From Hyphomicrobiales bacterium (GTDB taxonomy: Bacteria > Pseudomonadota > Alphaproteobacteria > Rhizobiales > Rhizobiaceae): a stretch of 45,184 bases of DNA. The translations under genes and the position numbers were made by a program. Every line of letters starts with the position of its first letter. Position 1 is the first letter of the stretch. The notes below the pieces were generated by a model. That model was not told where the DNA came from and did not search any database. It worked only from the letters and a program-made list of their open reading frames with translations. The stretch spans positions 73,877-119,060 of the forward strand of contig UCJD01000003.1 of assembly GCA_900472605.1 (NCBI GenBank). Reading direction: 5' to 3'. Below, piece after piece: positions 15,263 through 24,315 of this stretch.

Positions 15263-16696
15263 TCAAGCGCGCCCTTCGAGCGGGAAGACCTTGGAGGGAT
15301 TGAGCAGCCAGCCGGGATCGAAGGCGGCGCGCACCGCCATCTGCTGGGCGAGATCGGCCTCGGAATATTGATGGCGCATCAGATCGCGCTTCTCGATGCC
15401 GACGCCATGTTCGCCGGTCAAACAGCCGCCGGCATCGACGCAGAGTTTCAGGATCTCCATGCCCGCCGCTTCCGCCTTGGCGGCATCCTCGGGATCGTTG
15501 GCGTTGAAGAGGATGAGCGGGTGCATGTTGCCATCGCCGGCGTGGAAGACATTGGCGACGCGCAGGCCATGGCGCTCGATGATCTCGGAGGTCTTCTTCA
15601 GCACGTGGGAGAGCTGGCTGAGCGGCACCGTGCCATCCATGCAGATGTAATCGGCAATGCGGCCGGTCGCGCCGAAGGCGGACTTGCGGCCTTTCCAGAT
15701 CAAGGCCGCTTCCGTCGCCGACTGGCATTCGCGCACGGTGCTGACGCCATGACGGCGGGCGATGTCGACGATATCCTTCAGCATGCCGTCCATCTCGGCC
15801 TCGGAGCCTTCGACTTCGACGATCAAAAGCGCGCCGACGTCAAGCGGATAACCGGCCTTGGCGAAGGCCTCGCAGATCTCGATGGCGGGCTTGTCCATGA
15901 ACTCGATGGCGACGGGGATGATGCCCGACGCGATGATATCGGCGACGCAGGAGCCCGCCTCCTCCGAGGTCGGGAAGCCGAAGAGCACCGGGCGCGCGCC
16001 CTCCGGCTTGGCGATCAGGCGCACGGTGGCCTCGGTGACGATGCCGAGCTGGCCCTCGTGGCCGCAGACCAGACCGAGAAGATCGTAGCCGCCGGCATCC
16101 AGCGCCTTGCCGCCGAGATCGATGACCGTGCCATCGACCAGCACCATTTTCACGCCGAGCAGGTTATTTGTCGTGACGCCGTATTTCAGGCAGTGGGCGC
16201 CACCGGAGTTCATGCCGATATTGCCGCCGATGGTGCAGGCAAGCTGCGAGCTCGGATCGGGCGCGTAGAAAAAGCCATCTTCGGATACGGCTTCGGAAAT
16301 ATTGAGATTGGTAACGCCGGCCTCGACCACCGCGGCGCGGTTGAAGAGGTCGATCTCGATGATGCGGTTCATCTTCGAGACGCAGACGACGACCGCATCC
16401 TCCTGCGGGATGGCGCCGCCCGAAAGCGAGGTACCGGCACCGCGAGGGACGACGGGAATGCCGTAGCGATGACAGTATTTCATCACCGCCGCGACTTCGT
16501 CCGTGCTGCGCGGAAGCGCCACCGCAAGCGGCATGCGGCGATATGAGACGAAGGCGTCGGTCTCGAATGGCATCAGCTCGCGCGGCTCGGAGATCAGGCA
16601 TTCCGGCGACAGCATATCAGCCAGATCGGCAACGATCTGCCGGCGGCGCGCCATGACATCGGCGCGCGGGGCGAGAAACGAAATGGCGTCGGACAT
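15263..16696 (-). CDS. glcD: Glycolate oxidase catalytic FAD subunit
   Basis: Catalytic subunit of glycolate oxidase (glycolate or D-lactate to the 2-oxoacid), 477 residues. The FAD-binding domain shows PVVPRGAGTSLSGGAIP and CTIGGNIGMNSGGAHCLKYG. The C-terminal FAD-oxidase domain has VFHAGDGNMHPL and the metal/substrate motif GEHGVGIEKRDLM. The start at ATG 16696 has a strong purine-rich ribosome binding site (GGGAGGGGAGG). First gene of glcDEF and divergent from a LysR regulator across 134 bp. The operon lets the cell use glycolate or detoxify it through the glyoxylate pathway. Confidence 0.96.
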   Translation of the reverse strand: MSDAISFLAPRADVMARRRQIVADLADMLSPECLISEPRELMPFETDAFVSYRRMPLAVALPRSTDEVAAVMKYCHRYGIPVVPRGAGTSLSGGAIPQEDAVVVCVSKMNRIIEIDLFNRAAVVEAGVTNLNISEAVSEDGFFYAPDPSSQLACTIGGNIGMNSGGAHCLKYGVTTNNLLGVKMVLVDGTVIDLGGKALDAGGYDLLGLVCGHEGQLGIVTEATVRLIAKPEGARPVLFGFPTSEEAGSCVADIIASGIIPVAIEFMDKPAIEICEAFAKAGYPLDVGALLIVEVEGSEAEMDGMLKDIVDIARRHGVSTVRECQSATEAALIWKGRKSAFGATGRIADYICMDGTVPLSQLSHVLKKTSEIIERHGLRVANVFHAGDGNMHPLILFNANDPEDAAKAEAAGMEILKLCVDAGGCLTGEHGVGIEKRDLMRHQYSEADLAQQMAVRAAFDPGWLLNPSKVFPLEGRA

Positions 16697-16708
16697 GCCT
16701 CCCCTCCC

Positions 16709-16746
16709 TTCGCCATATCAGGCGAAACCGGCTGTATCCTCCATAC
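16709..16746. promoter_or_regulatory. Candidate LysR operator sites upstream of glcD
   Basis: Two small dyads lie between glcD and the divergent LysR gene: TTCGCC-N6-GGCGAA (16709-16726) and GTAT-N5-ATAC (16734-16746). The spacing and dyad form fit LysR-type boxes. The link to this regulator is inferred from position. Confidence 0.4.
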
Positions 16747-16830
16747 TGCCAAGGCTTCGGGCTTAACACTTTCCCCAATTCGGCGCAAATGCTAAGCACT
16801 TATGACAAAATAAGAAATTATCGGGGCGAC

Positions 16831-17727
16831 ATGACCAATCTGGGAGATCTCGAAATTTTCGCCAAGGTGGCGGCGACGGGCAGCATGTCGCTTGCCGGGC
16901 GGGCGCTCGGCTTCTCCCCGGCCGTGGTTTCCAAGCGCATCAAGCGGCTGGAAGACCGGTTGGGAACGCGGCTTTTGCAGCGCACGACGCGGCAGATCTC
17001 GCTCACCGAAGCCGGCCAGGGTTTCTATGACCGGGTGCTCGGCATTCTGGCCGGGCTCGAGGAGGCGGAGTTCTACATTTCCGGGCGCTCGGCGCAGATG
17101 CATGGGACGCTGAAGGTGTCGGCCCCGACCTCGTTCGGGCGCATGCACATCGCGCCGCACCTGAAACGCTTCATGGACGACCATCCCGATCTCGCCATCA
17201 ACCTCGTGCTCTCCGACGAATTCAGCGACATCGTCGGCGGCGGCTTCGATCTGGCGATCCGCATCGCGGAGCTCACCGATTCCAGTCTGGTCGCCCGCCG
17301 CCTCGCCCCGGTACGCCGGGTGCTCTGTGCCTCTCCCGATTATCTTGAGGCGAATGGCACGCCCGAGAGCATCGACGACCTCAAGCGGCACCGCTGCCTG
17401 CCGGCCCACAATAACGATGTCTGGCGGCTTGAGGGGCCGGAGGGCGGGCTGTCGATCCGGCCGGAGGGGATGCTCACCACCAATTCCAGCGAGGTGATCC
17501 GCGAGGCTGTCATCGCCGGCTTGGGCATCGCGCTGCGCTCGACATGGGATATCGGGGCGGAGCTGAAATCCGGCCAGCTGGTGCAGGTGCTGCCGGCCTA
17601 TGAAGGGTCGCGCAACGTGACGCTGTCGGCGGTCTACCCCAGCCGCCAGTTCCTGCCGGCAAAGGTGCGGCTGTTCATCGATTATCTCGCCGAGCTTTAC
17701 GGGCCGGTGCCGTACTGGGAGCGGTGA
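16831..17727 (+). CDS. LysR family transcriptional regulator (CrgA-like)
   Basis: DNA-binding regulator of 298 residues. The N-terminal winged helix-turn-helix is typical (DLEIFAKVAATGSMSLAGRA, then VVSKRIKRLEDRLGTRLLQR). The effector domain runs from about residue 90 and is of the CrgA/DsdC-like PBP2 type (GTLKVSAPTSFGR). I took ATG 16831 (MTNLGDLEIF), because LysR proteins start a few residues before the first helix; an in-frame ATG at 16789 would add 14 residues of AT-rich leader. Divergent from glcDEF, so control of glycolate use is the natural guess, but the family name does not prove it. It ends 3 nt from the next, convergent gene. Confidence 0.9.
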   Translation: MTNLGDLEIFAKVAATGSMSLAGRALGFSPAVVSKRIKRLEDRLGTRLLQRTTRQISLTEAGQGFYDRVLGILAGLEEAEFYISGRSAQMHGTLKVSAPTSFGRMHIAPHLKRFMDDHPDLAINLVLSDEFSDIVGGGFDLAIRIAELTDSSLVARRLAPVRRVLCASPDYLEANGTPESIDDLKRHRCLPAHNNDVWRLEGPEGGLSIRPEGMLTTNSSEVIREAVIAGLGIALRSTWDIGAELKSGQLVQVLPAYEGSRNVTLSAVYPSRQFLPAKVRLFIDYLAELYGPVPYWER

Positions 17728-17730
17728 AAG

Positions 17731-18582
17731 TCAGTTCGCCAACCGCTCGATGACGTGATCGAGCAGCGCGCGCAGCCGCGCCATGCGCTTCATGTCGCGG
17801 TGGTAGCCGACCCAGGTATCGCGCCCCGGCGGCGGCTCGCCGAGATCGACCCGCTCGATCGCAGCCAGGCTGTCGCCCAGCGGACGCGGCAGGACGGCGA
17901 GGCCGGCGCCGTTGGCGCAGAGCGTTGCCTGGACATCGCGGTTGTTGCTGCGCAGCGCGATCGCGGCCTTCGGCAGCAGGCGCTGCAGCCATGAGACATC
18001 CGGCATGCCGCCGAAGGCCTCGTCCATGGTGACGAGGCGCGCGCCCTCCCCGTCTCCGGCGACCGGATGCGGCAGGCCGCGCCTGATATAGAGGCCGTAT
18101 TCGATGAGCAGCAGCCGGCGGGAGATCACTTCCGGCTCGGTGAAGGGCGCGATGCGGAAGACGAGGTCGGCCTCGCGCCGTGAGAGGCTGAGCAGGCGGC
18201 TATCGGTCAGGAGCTCGACGACGACCTTGGGATAGGCGAGCGAAAACTCGGCGATGACGGGTGCCAGCAGATGGGTGCCGAACCAATCGGAGGACGAGAG
18301 GCGCAGGAAGCCGGTGAGGTCGCTGGCGTTGCCGGCCAGTTCGCGCTGCAGGCCAAGCGCCTCCTCCTCGATCCGCTCGGCATGGGCAAACACCGCCACG
18401 CCTTCGTCGGTCAGCACAAAGCCATCGGCGGTGCGCTGGAAGAGCGTCTGGCCGAGCGCTGCCTCAAGCGCGCGCAGACGCCGGCCTATGGTCGGCTGGG
18501 TCAGCCCAAGGCTGCGCGCCGCCGCACCCAAGGTGCCGAGCCTGGCAATGGCCAGGAAAAGCCTGAGATCGCTCCACTCCAT
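17731..18582 (-). CDS. LysR family transcriptional regulator
   Basis: LysR-type regulator of 283 residues. The helix-turn-helix spans about residues 1-60 (WSDLRLFLAIARLGTLGAAA, TQPTIGRRLRALEAALGQTL). The effector-binding domain begins around residue 88 (LTGFLRLSSSDWFGTHLLAP). It is divergently placed to a zinc-type alcohol dehydrogenase/quinone oxidoreductase gene with a dyad between them, so it probably controls that gene. The start is the ATG at 18582; a GTG two codons upstream (18588) is equally open, and no clear ribosome binding site decides between them. Confidence 0.9.
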   Translation of the reverse strand: MEWSDLRLFLAIARLGTLGAAARSLGLTQPTIGRRLRALEAALGQTLFQRTADGFVLTDEGVAVFAHAERIEEEALGLQRELAGNASDLTGFLRLSSSDWFGTHLLAPVIAEFSLAYPKVVVELLTDSRLLSLSRREADLVFRIAPFTEPEVISRRLLLIEYGLYIRRGLPHPVAGDGEGARLVTMDEAFGGMPDVSWLQRLLPKAAIALRSNNRDVQATLCANGAGLAVLPRPLGDSLAAIERVDLGEPPPGRDTWVGYHRDMKRMARLRALLDHVIERLAN

Positions 18583-18600
18583 GCTCACCCAAACATTTCT

Positions 18601-18615
18601 GCATGATCTTCATGC
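18601..18615. promoter_or_regulatory. Candidate LysR operator
   Basis: Perfect dyad GCATGA-TCT-TCATGC in the 101-bp divergent region between the LysR gene and the quinone-oxidoreductase gene. Its place and form fit a LysR recognition site. No binding evidence is available. Confidence 0.45.
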
Positions 18616-18683
18616 CTTATCTATCATTTCCATTCGACCTTCAACGGCGCATCCTCCTTTCACCAACACGAAAGGAGTGTTCC

Positions 18684-19682
18684 ATGTCTTCGAAATCCAC
18701 GATGAAAGCGCTTCTGGTCGGTGCACCGCAGGGCGCGATTCGCCAGACGGAGATCGCCCGGCCCGAGGCCGCAAAAGGCCAAGTCCTGGTGCGCATCCAG
18801 GCCAGCGGCGTCAATCCGCTCGACACCAAGATCCGTGCCGGCAACGCCGCCCATGCCCGCCATCCCCTGCCCGCCATACTCGGCATCGACATGGCTGGTA
18901 TCGTCGAGGCGGTCGGCCCTGATGTGACCGTTTTGCGACGCGGCGACGCGGTCTACGGCATGACTGGCGGTGTCGGCGGCATTCAGGGGTCGCTGGCCGA
19001 GTTCGCGGCAGTCGACGCCGATCTCATCGCGCTGAAGCCGAGCAATCTGTCGATGCGGGAAGCGGCCGCGCTGCCGCTGGCGGCGATCACCGCGTGGGAG
19101 GGGCTTGTGGACCGGGCAAAGGTCACAAGCGGGCAGCGCGTTCTCGTCATCGGCGGCGCCGGTGGCGTCGGTCATGTCGCGGTGCAGATCGCCAAGGCTT
19201 TTGGCGCCGAGGTTTACGCAATCGATGGCGCGGCGAAGGCCGACTATCTCCGCAGCCTCGGCGCCACGCCGATCGACCGCGCGGTTGGAGCCATCGAGGA
19301 TCATGTCGCGACCTATACCGCGGGGCGTGGATTCGATGTGGTCTATGACACGGTCGGCGGCGCCGGGCTGGACATGGCGTTCAAGGCGGTCGGGCGGTTC
19401 GGCCATGTGGTGAGCGCGCTCGGATGGGGCACGCATGCGCTGGCGCCGCTCTCCTACAAGGCGGCTAGCTATTCCGGCGTGTTCACGCTGTTGCCGTTGC
19501 TGACGGGCGAAGGCCGCGCGCATCACGGCGAGATCCTGCGCGAGGTGGCGCGGCTCGCCGAGGCGGGCAAGTTGTTGCCCCGGATGGACAGCCGGCGGTT
19601 TTCGCTTGCCGATGTCGCCGAGACGCACCGACTGATCGAAAGCCGCGAGGCAGAGGGCAAGCTGGTGATCGAGATCGATTGA
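18684..19682 (+). CDS. Zinc-binding dehydrogenase / quinone oxidoreductase-like protein
   Basis: NADPH-dependent MDR-superfamily reductase of 332 residues. The N-terminal GroES-like domain has VLVRIQASGVNPLDTKIRAG, and the Rossmann fold has the nucleotide loop VIGGAGGVGHVAVQIAKAFG. The structural-zinc Cys cluster of true alcohol dehydrogenases is absent, as in quinone oxidoreductases (QOR/zeta-crystallin branch). The likely role is one-electron or two-electron reduction of quinones or enals; the substrate is unknown. The start is ATG 18684 with a good AAAGGAG. Divergent from the LysR gene. Its end faces the next gene across a strong hairpin. Confidence 0.9.
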   Translation: MSSKSTMKALLVGAPQGAIRQTEIARPEAAKGQVLVRIQASGVNPLDTKIRAGNAAHARHPLPAILGIDMAGIVEAVGPDVTVLRRGDAVYGMTGGVGGIQGSLAEFAAVDADLIALKPSNLSMREAAALPLAAITAWEGLVDRAKVTSGQRVLVIGGAGGVGHVAVQIAKAFGAEVYAIDGAAKADYLRSLGATPIDRAVGAIEDHVATYTAGRGFDVVYDTVGGAGLDMAFKAVGRFGHVVSALGWGTHALAPLSYKAASYSGVFTLLPLLTGEGRAHHGEILREVARLAEAGKLLPRMDSRRFSLADVAETHRLIESREAEGKLVIEID

Positions 19683-19691
19683 CGGCCTCGC

Positions 19692-19714
19692 GCCGGGGCA
19701 CGCGCGGCCCCGGC
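19692..19714. terminator. GC-rich hairpin between convergent genes
   Basis: GCCGGGGC and GCCCCGGC pair perfectly (8 bp, 7-nt loop) in the 45-bp gap between the convergent oxidoreductase and adenosylhomocysteinase-like genes. No U tract is present. Confidence 0.5.
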
Positions 19715-19727
19715 AGCCGATGAAAGC

Positions 19728-20885
19728 CTACCGCGCCAGATCGAGATAGGCGCTCGCCACCATCGCGTCGATATCCGCTGGCACCGGCACGATGCAGGCT
19801 TCGGGGCCGACGCCGCCCTTGGCGACGCGCTCCAGGCAGCGGACCTGGAGGGTGAAGCCGAGATCCATGGATTCCACCGAGTTGCCGAGCGGGCGCGGGC
19901 CGGCGAGGTTGGCCATGTGGCCGCCGCCCAGGATGTGTATGGCGCGGCCGTCCTTCAGATGCAGGGTCTCGATGCCATCGGCGGGATAGCGGTCGGTCGC
20001 GACGACGTCATCATGGGCGCGGAACGCCGCGACGTCGATCTCGTTCGGAAAGTGGCCGCCGTTCATGAGGATGGCGCCGTTCTTGATCAGCGGCAGGTCC
20101 TTTAACGTGATGATATCGGGATGGCCCGTGACTGATATCAGCACGTCGGCGGAGCGGATGGCGTCATCGCGCAGCGGCGTGACGAAACCATCCAGATGCG
20201 CTTCGAGCGTCGTCACCGGATCGATATCCACGACGCTGACCTGGCTGAAGGCATTGCGGAAGCATGAGGCAGTGCCCTTGCCGCAGGCGCCATAGCCGAA
20301 GACCGTGACGCGCTTGCCGTTGGTGGAGCGGTTGGTGAAGCGCATGTAGCTCTCGAACAGGCTCTGGCCGACGGCATGCTTGTTTTCGGCGAACTGCTTG
20401 ATCGGGCTGTCGTTGATGACGAGGATCGGAATGTTCAGTCTGTCGCGCAGCGGCAGCAGGCGGGTGCGGCCGGATGTCGTCTCCTCGGTGCCGCCCAGGA
20501 GATTGGCGTAGGGGCGTTCGGCGGCGATGGCGAAGAGATCGCCGCCATTGTCGAGCAGCAGATCAGGCTTTTCCGCGACCACGGCAACAAGGCTCTGATG
20601 ATGCGCGGCGGGATCGGTGGTCTGAGTGGCGAAGACGGTGATGCCCTGGCTGCGCAGATAGTCGACCGTTGACGGCTGCGTGCTGTTCAGGTTGCCAGTG
20701 CAGACCAGACGCGCACCGCCGGCGTTGAGCGTCATCAGAAGCGCCACCGTTTTCGGTTCGAGATGGATGCCGGTGCCGATTGTCAGGCCCTCGAAGGGGC
20801 GGGTGTTGCGGAACTCCGCCGCCGTTGCCTGCAGCAGCCGGCAGCTGCCCCCGATCCAATCGATGCGCGTCGCTTCCGATACCAT
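19728..20885 (-). CDS. Short, divergent adenosylhomocysteinase-like protein
   Basis: A 385-residue relative of S-adenosylhomocysteine hydrolase, shorter than the usual 430-470. Several catalytic positions can be lined up by eye with the classical enzyme. The His of GIHLEPKTVALL, the Glu of GGTEETTSG, the Lys of NDSPIK and the His of NGGHFPNEID are kept; the Asp after the Lys reads as Glu (FAEN). The NAD loop is VFGYGACGKG in place of GYGDVGKG. The C-terminal dimer segment with the Lys/Tyr that reaches the neighbour's NAD is missing. It probably binds NAD and a nucleoside-homocysteine-like substrate, but it may not be the housekeeping SahH. Confidence 0.8.
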   Translation of the reverse strand: MVSEATRIDWIGGSCRLLQATAAEFRNTRPFEGLTIGTGIHLEPKTVALLMTLNAGGARLVCTGNLNSTQPSTVDYLRSQGITVFATQTTDPAAHHQSLVAVVAEKPDLLLDNGGDLFAIAAERPYANLLGGTEETTSGRTRLLPLRDRLNIPILVINDSPIKQFAENKHAVGQSLFESYMRFTNRSTNGKRVTVFGYGACGKGTASCFRNAFSQVSVVDIDPVTTLEAHLDGFVTPLRDDAIRSADVLISVTGHPDIITLKDLPLIKNGAILMNGGHFPNEIDVAAFRAHDDVVATDRYPADGIETLHLKDGRAIHILGGGHMANLAGPRPLGNSVESMDLGFTLQVRCLERVAKGGVGPEACIVPVPADIDAMVASAYLDLAR

Positions 20886-21319
20886 GAACCATCCTCCTGT
20901 TTTCGACGCATAGATAGGCCGAATGGCGGGCGGCGACCAAGGATATTTTTCGCCACGAGCGGTGAAAACACTCCGACTCAGTCCGCCGAATCACTCGCTG
21001 GAACAGGCCTCTAGCGAGAAAACCGCACCAACAGGACATTAGCCGGGCAATCTTTTCTGTGGAGAACCGACGCAGAATTGCCAAGGTTTGGGCCTATCGG
21101 CATGCGGCATCACGTCGTCATTGATTATGACGAAAGTCGATATCATATTTATTGGCACTCGACGTGACGGAAATAGAGCATTCGATGGCGGTTTTTTGAA
21201 ACCGAAACCAAAACGAAAGGCTCTATTGATAGATATAAAGCCTGAACCGAAAGCAAAACACACACATGGATCGCGCAAGCTTTCCATGAGACACTAATAT
21301 ACGCACCCAACCGATAAAG
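20886..21319. other. Long AT-richer intergenic region
   Basis: 434 bp between divergent genes, clearly richer in A+T than its surroundings from about 21110 to 21310. Short purine-rich stretches of the GAAACC or GAAAGC type recur there. Small open frames exist on both strands (for example ATG 21127-21297 plus), but they lack ribosome binding sites and family features, so I do not call them. It could hold promoters for both flanking genes or a small RNA. Confidence 0.4.
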
Positions 21320-21844
21320 GTGACCCGACCGTTGAGCCTACTTGCCCGCCTTGCCTCCGATGTCCAGCTGATGTTCAGGCGCCCGCCGCGCCAGCAATAT
21401 GCTGCGCTCTGCTACCGGACGAAGGGCAAGACCGGCGCGATCGAGGTGCTGCTTCTGACCAGCCGCGACACGGGCCGCTGGGTGATCCCCAAGGGATGGC
21501 CGATGGACGGCAAGACCTCCTACGAGGTTGCCGCCCGCGAGGCTTACGAGGAAGCCGGTGTGCGCGGGACGGTCGAGAGCCAGACGATCGGCTGCTATCA
21601 CTATCCCAAGGTGCTGAAGAACGGGCTGAAGGTGACCTGCAAGGTCCAGGTCTACGTGCTCGAGGTCTCGACGATCGCCAAGAGCTTCAAGGAAAAGGGC
21701 GAACGGCGTTACGAGTGGGTCTCCTGCGAAGAGGCAGCCAAGCGCGTCAACGAACCGGAGCTGCGCGACCTCTTCCTGCTCTTCAAGCGCCGCATGACTG
21801 ACCATCTCGAGCCGCTGGCACTCAAGCAAATTCCGGCTGAATGA
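21320..21844 (+). CDS. Nudix hydrolase (diphosphoinositol-polyphosphate-type)
   Basis: A 174-residue Nudix enzyme that cleaves a nucleoside diphosphate linked to another group, or a related phosphoanhydride. The Nudix box core is REAYEEAGV at about residues 73-81, after GWPMDGKTSYEVAA. The Glu that normally sits eight residues before the REUxEExGU core is Lys here, a pattern seen in DIPP-like members. The start is GTG 21320, with AAAGG overlapping it; a TTG at 21332 would give the Shine-Dalgarno better spacing, so the N-terminus is uncertain. The Pit transporter gene follows 64 bp downstream in the same direction, so a shared role in phosphate metabolism is possible. Confidence 0.85.
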   Translation: MTRPLSLLARLASDVQLMFRRPPRQQYAALCYRTKGKTGAIEVLLLTSRDTGRWVIPKGWPMDGKTSYEVAAREAYEEAGVRGTVESQTIGCYHYPKVLKNGLKVTCKVQVYVLEVSTIAKSFKEKGERRYEWVSCEEAAKRVNEPELRDLFLLFKRRMTDHLEPLALKQIPAE

Positions 21845-21908
21845 TTCCTGCCATCTTGCGCTGCTAGAATTGGCAGCGCAAAAGCGGGCCTCAATCACAA
21901 GGAACAGC

Positions 21909-23414
21909 ATGGCCGACCGCCCCACCGTCCTCACCAAACGAACGCTCGACAAGGATCTCGACAAGCTCACGCAGGTCGAGGACGCATCGAAATACGTCTC
22001 GCGGAAGCTGGTGGCGCCGGGCATCGGCTTCGTGTTCCTCGGCATCGCCATGCTGTTTGCTGCCGTCTACGTGTTCGATCGGCCGGGTGCAGGGCTGGTG
22101 ATCGCGGCGGCAGCCCTTGCCGCCTATATGGCCATGAACATTGGCGCCAACGACGTGACCAACAACGTCGGCGCCGCCGTCGGCGCGCGTGCGATGACGA
22201 TGGGTCAAGCGCTCCTCATCGCTGCGATCTTCGAGATCCTCGGCGCGACGATCGCGGGCGGCGCCGTGGTCAAGACCATCTCGTCGAGCATTCTCGACGC
22301 ATCGCAGATTCCGGCCGGCATGCTTGCCTGGATCATGATGGCGGCGCTGATGGCGGCGGCGCTCTGGATCAACCTCGCAACCTGGCTCAACGCCCCTGTT
22401 TCGACCACCCACTCGATCGTCGGCGCCGTCATCGGCGCCGGTGTCGGCGCGATGGGCACCGGGCCGGTCAACTGGCGGGTCCTGGCCGAGATCACCTCCA
22501 GCTGGGTGACCTCGCCGTTGATCGGCGGCGTGATCGCGGCCGGTATGCTCTATCTCGTCAAAACGCTGATCATCTACCGCGAGGACAAGATCACCTCGGC
22601 GAAGCGCTGGGTGCCGGTCCTGATCGCGCTAATGGTCGGCAGCTTCACCGCCTACATGATCCTACAGCTGGAAGCCGCCAACGCGTTCTCATCGTGGACC
22701 ATCATGCTCAGCGGCATTGTGGCCGGCCTTGTCGGCTGGCTGGCCGCACGTCCGCTGGTGCGTATACGGGCCGAGGGTCTGGAGAACCGCAACAGCTCGC
22801 TGCGCGTGCTGTTCCAGCTGCCGCTAATTGGCGCGGCGGCGCTGCTTTCCTTCGCGCATGGCGCCAACGACGTCTCCAACGCCGTCGGCCCGCTCTCGGC
22901 GATCGTGCGCGTGTCGTTCGGCCTGCCGCTCGGTTCCTATGCGGTTGCCGGCCCGCCGCTCTGGGTGATGCTGATCGGGGCGTTCGGCATTTCGGTCGGT
23001 CTATTGCTGTTCGGGCCGCGCCTGATCCGCCTCGTCGGTGAGCAGATTACGAAACTCAACCCGATGCGCGCCTATTGCGTGGCCATGGCAACCGCGATCA
23101 CCGTCATCGTTGCCTCGTGGTTCGGCCTGCCGGTCAGTACGACGCATATCGCCGTCGGCGCGGTGTTCGGGGTCGGCTTCTTTCGCGAATGGTACACCCG
23201 CAACTCCAAGCGCCGGATCGAATACATGCGCCGCAAGGCCGAGGTCTGGATGCTGGAGGAGCCTGATGATCCCAACACCCACGAAGTGCGCCGACGCCGG
23301 CTGGTGCGGCGCTCGCATTTCATGACGATCATCGCCGCCTGGGTCATCACCGTGCCGGCATCCGCCGTGCTTGCGGCCATGCTCTATTGGGCTATGGTCG
23401 CGCTCTTCGTTTAG
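21909..23414 (+). CDS. pit: Inorganic phosphate transporter, Pit family
   Basis: Low-affinity inner-membrane phosphate (metal-phosphate/proton) symporter of 501 residues. Two inverted copies of the PHO-4 signature are visible: [13 protein letters not shown] near residue 77 and [13 protein letters not shown] near residue 317. About ten or more hydrophobic segments surround them. The N-terminal 40 residues and the loop near the C-terminus are hydrophilic and charged ([20 protein letters not shown]). I chose ATG 21909 ([10 protein letters not shown]) with AAGGAA upstream; a TTG at 21870 extends the frame without support. It ends 14 nt before rsmE, so the two may be cotranscribed. Confidence 0.93.
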   Translation: MADRPTVLTKRTLDKDLDKLTQVEDASKYVSRKLVAPGIGFVFLGIAMLFAAVYVFDRPGAGLVIAAAALAAYMAMNIGANDVTNNVGAAVGARAMTMGQALLIAAIFEILGATIAGGAVVKTISSSILDASQIPAGMLAWIMMAALMAAALWINLATWLNAPVSTTHSIVGAVIGAGVGAMGTGPVNWRVLAEITSSWVTSPLIGGVIAAGMLYLVKTLIIYREDKITSAKRWVPVLIALMVGSFTAYMILQLEAANAFSSWTIMLSGIVAGLVGWLAARPLVRIRAEGLENRNSSLRVLFQLPLIGAAALLSFAHGANDVSNAVGPLSAIVRVSFGLPLGSYAVAGPPLWVMLIGAFGISVGLLLFGPRLIRLVGEQITKLNPMRAYCVAMATAITVIVASWFGLPVSTTHIAVGAVFGVGFFREWYTRNSKRRIEYMRRKAEVWMLEEPDDPNTHEVRRRRLVRRSHFMTIIAAWVITVPASAVLAAMLYWAMVALFV

Positions 23415-23428
23415 GCAGGACGTTTTCG

Positions 23429-24169
23429 ATGCGCGCCAATTTCCGGATGCAACGGTTGTTTGTCGCCGCTCCCCTCTCGCAAGGGGTGGCGGCAGAGGCG
23501 ACGCCGGACCAGTACAACTACCTCGCAAACGTGCTCAGGATGGGCGACGGCGCCGAGATCCTCGTCTTCAACGGCCGCGACGGCGAATGGAAGGCGAGGC
23601 TTTCGCTGCCGACCCGCAAGCGCATCATGATCGTGCCCGAGGAGCAGACGCGGCCGCAGCCCGAGCCTTCAGACCTGCACTATCTCTTCGCACCGTTGAA
23701 AGTCGGGCGACTGGATTATCTCGTGCAGAAGGCGGTGGAGATGGGCGCTGGCCTGCTGCAGCCCGTCATGACGCAGCATGTGCAGGGCAAGATCAACAAT
23801 CTCGACAAGCTGCGCGCCAACGTCATCGAGGCGGCCGAACAATGCGGCATTCTCGGCATTCCAGAGGTGGCCGAGCCGGTGCGGCTCGTCGACATGCTGG
23901 ACGGCTGGCCCCGCGATCGGCGGATCATCTATTGCGACGAGGGCGACGCCGGGCAGAACCCGCTGCCGGTCCTGAACGCGGTGAAGGAGCGGAAGCTGGC
24001 GCTGCTCGTCGGGCCCGAGGGGGGCTTTTCGGAAGACGAGCGCGCACGGCTGCGCAGCCTCGATTTCGTGACGGCCATCCCGCTCGGGCCGAGAATATTG
24101 CGCGCCGACACCGCAGCCGTTGCCGCCATGGCAGTGATACAGGCCGCACTTGGCGACTGGAACCAATAG
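23429..24169 (+). CDS. rsmE: 16S rRNA (uracil1498-N3)-methyltransferase
   Basis: SPOUT-type SAM methyltransferase of 246 residues that methylates N3 of U1498 in the 16S rRNA decoding region. The N-terminal PUA-like domain is followed by the knotted methyltransferase domain with [17 protein letters not shown] and [20 protein letters not shown], both diagnostic of RsmE. The start is ATG 23429 with AGGA 8-9 nt upstream; an ATG six codons later is less likely. gshA begins 146 bp downstream, an order common in rhizobia. Confidence 0.95.
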   Translation: MRANFRMQRLFVAAPLSQGVAAEATPDQYNYLANVLRMGDGAEILVFNGRDGEWKARLSLPTRKRIMIVPEEQTRPQPEPSDLHYLFAPLKVGRLDYLVQKAVEMGAGLLQPVMTQHVQGKINNLDKLRANVIEAAEQCGILGIPEVAEPVRLVDMLDGWPRDRRIIYCDEGDAGQNPLPVLNAVKERKLALLVGPEGGFSEDERARLRSLDFVTAIPLGPRILRADTAAVAAMAVIQAALGDWNQ

Positions 24170-24315
24170 CGACGTTGGCAACGGGCCACACTTGCTGGTA
24201 TTTTTTTGATGGCTGGTTGAAACAATTTCACTTGCAACATACGTGCCAGCGGTCCTAATCACCCTTCCTACTGTCCGGATACTTTCCGGGCGCTTCCCGA
24301 ATACAGGTTACTTGA

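Noticed and set aside
21127..21297. Small ORF in the AT-rich gap before the Nudix gene
   Set aside because: No ribosome binding site, no family signal, and a similar-sized frame exists on the other strand.
24170..24315. Riboswitch or strong promoter before gshA
   Set aside because: Only a weak TTGAAA box is seen without a matching -10; no conserved aptamer is recognisable.
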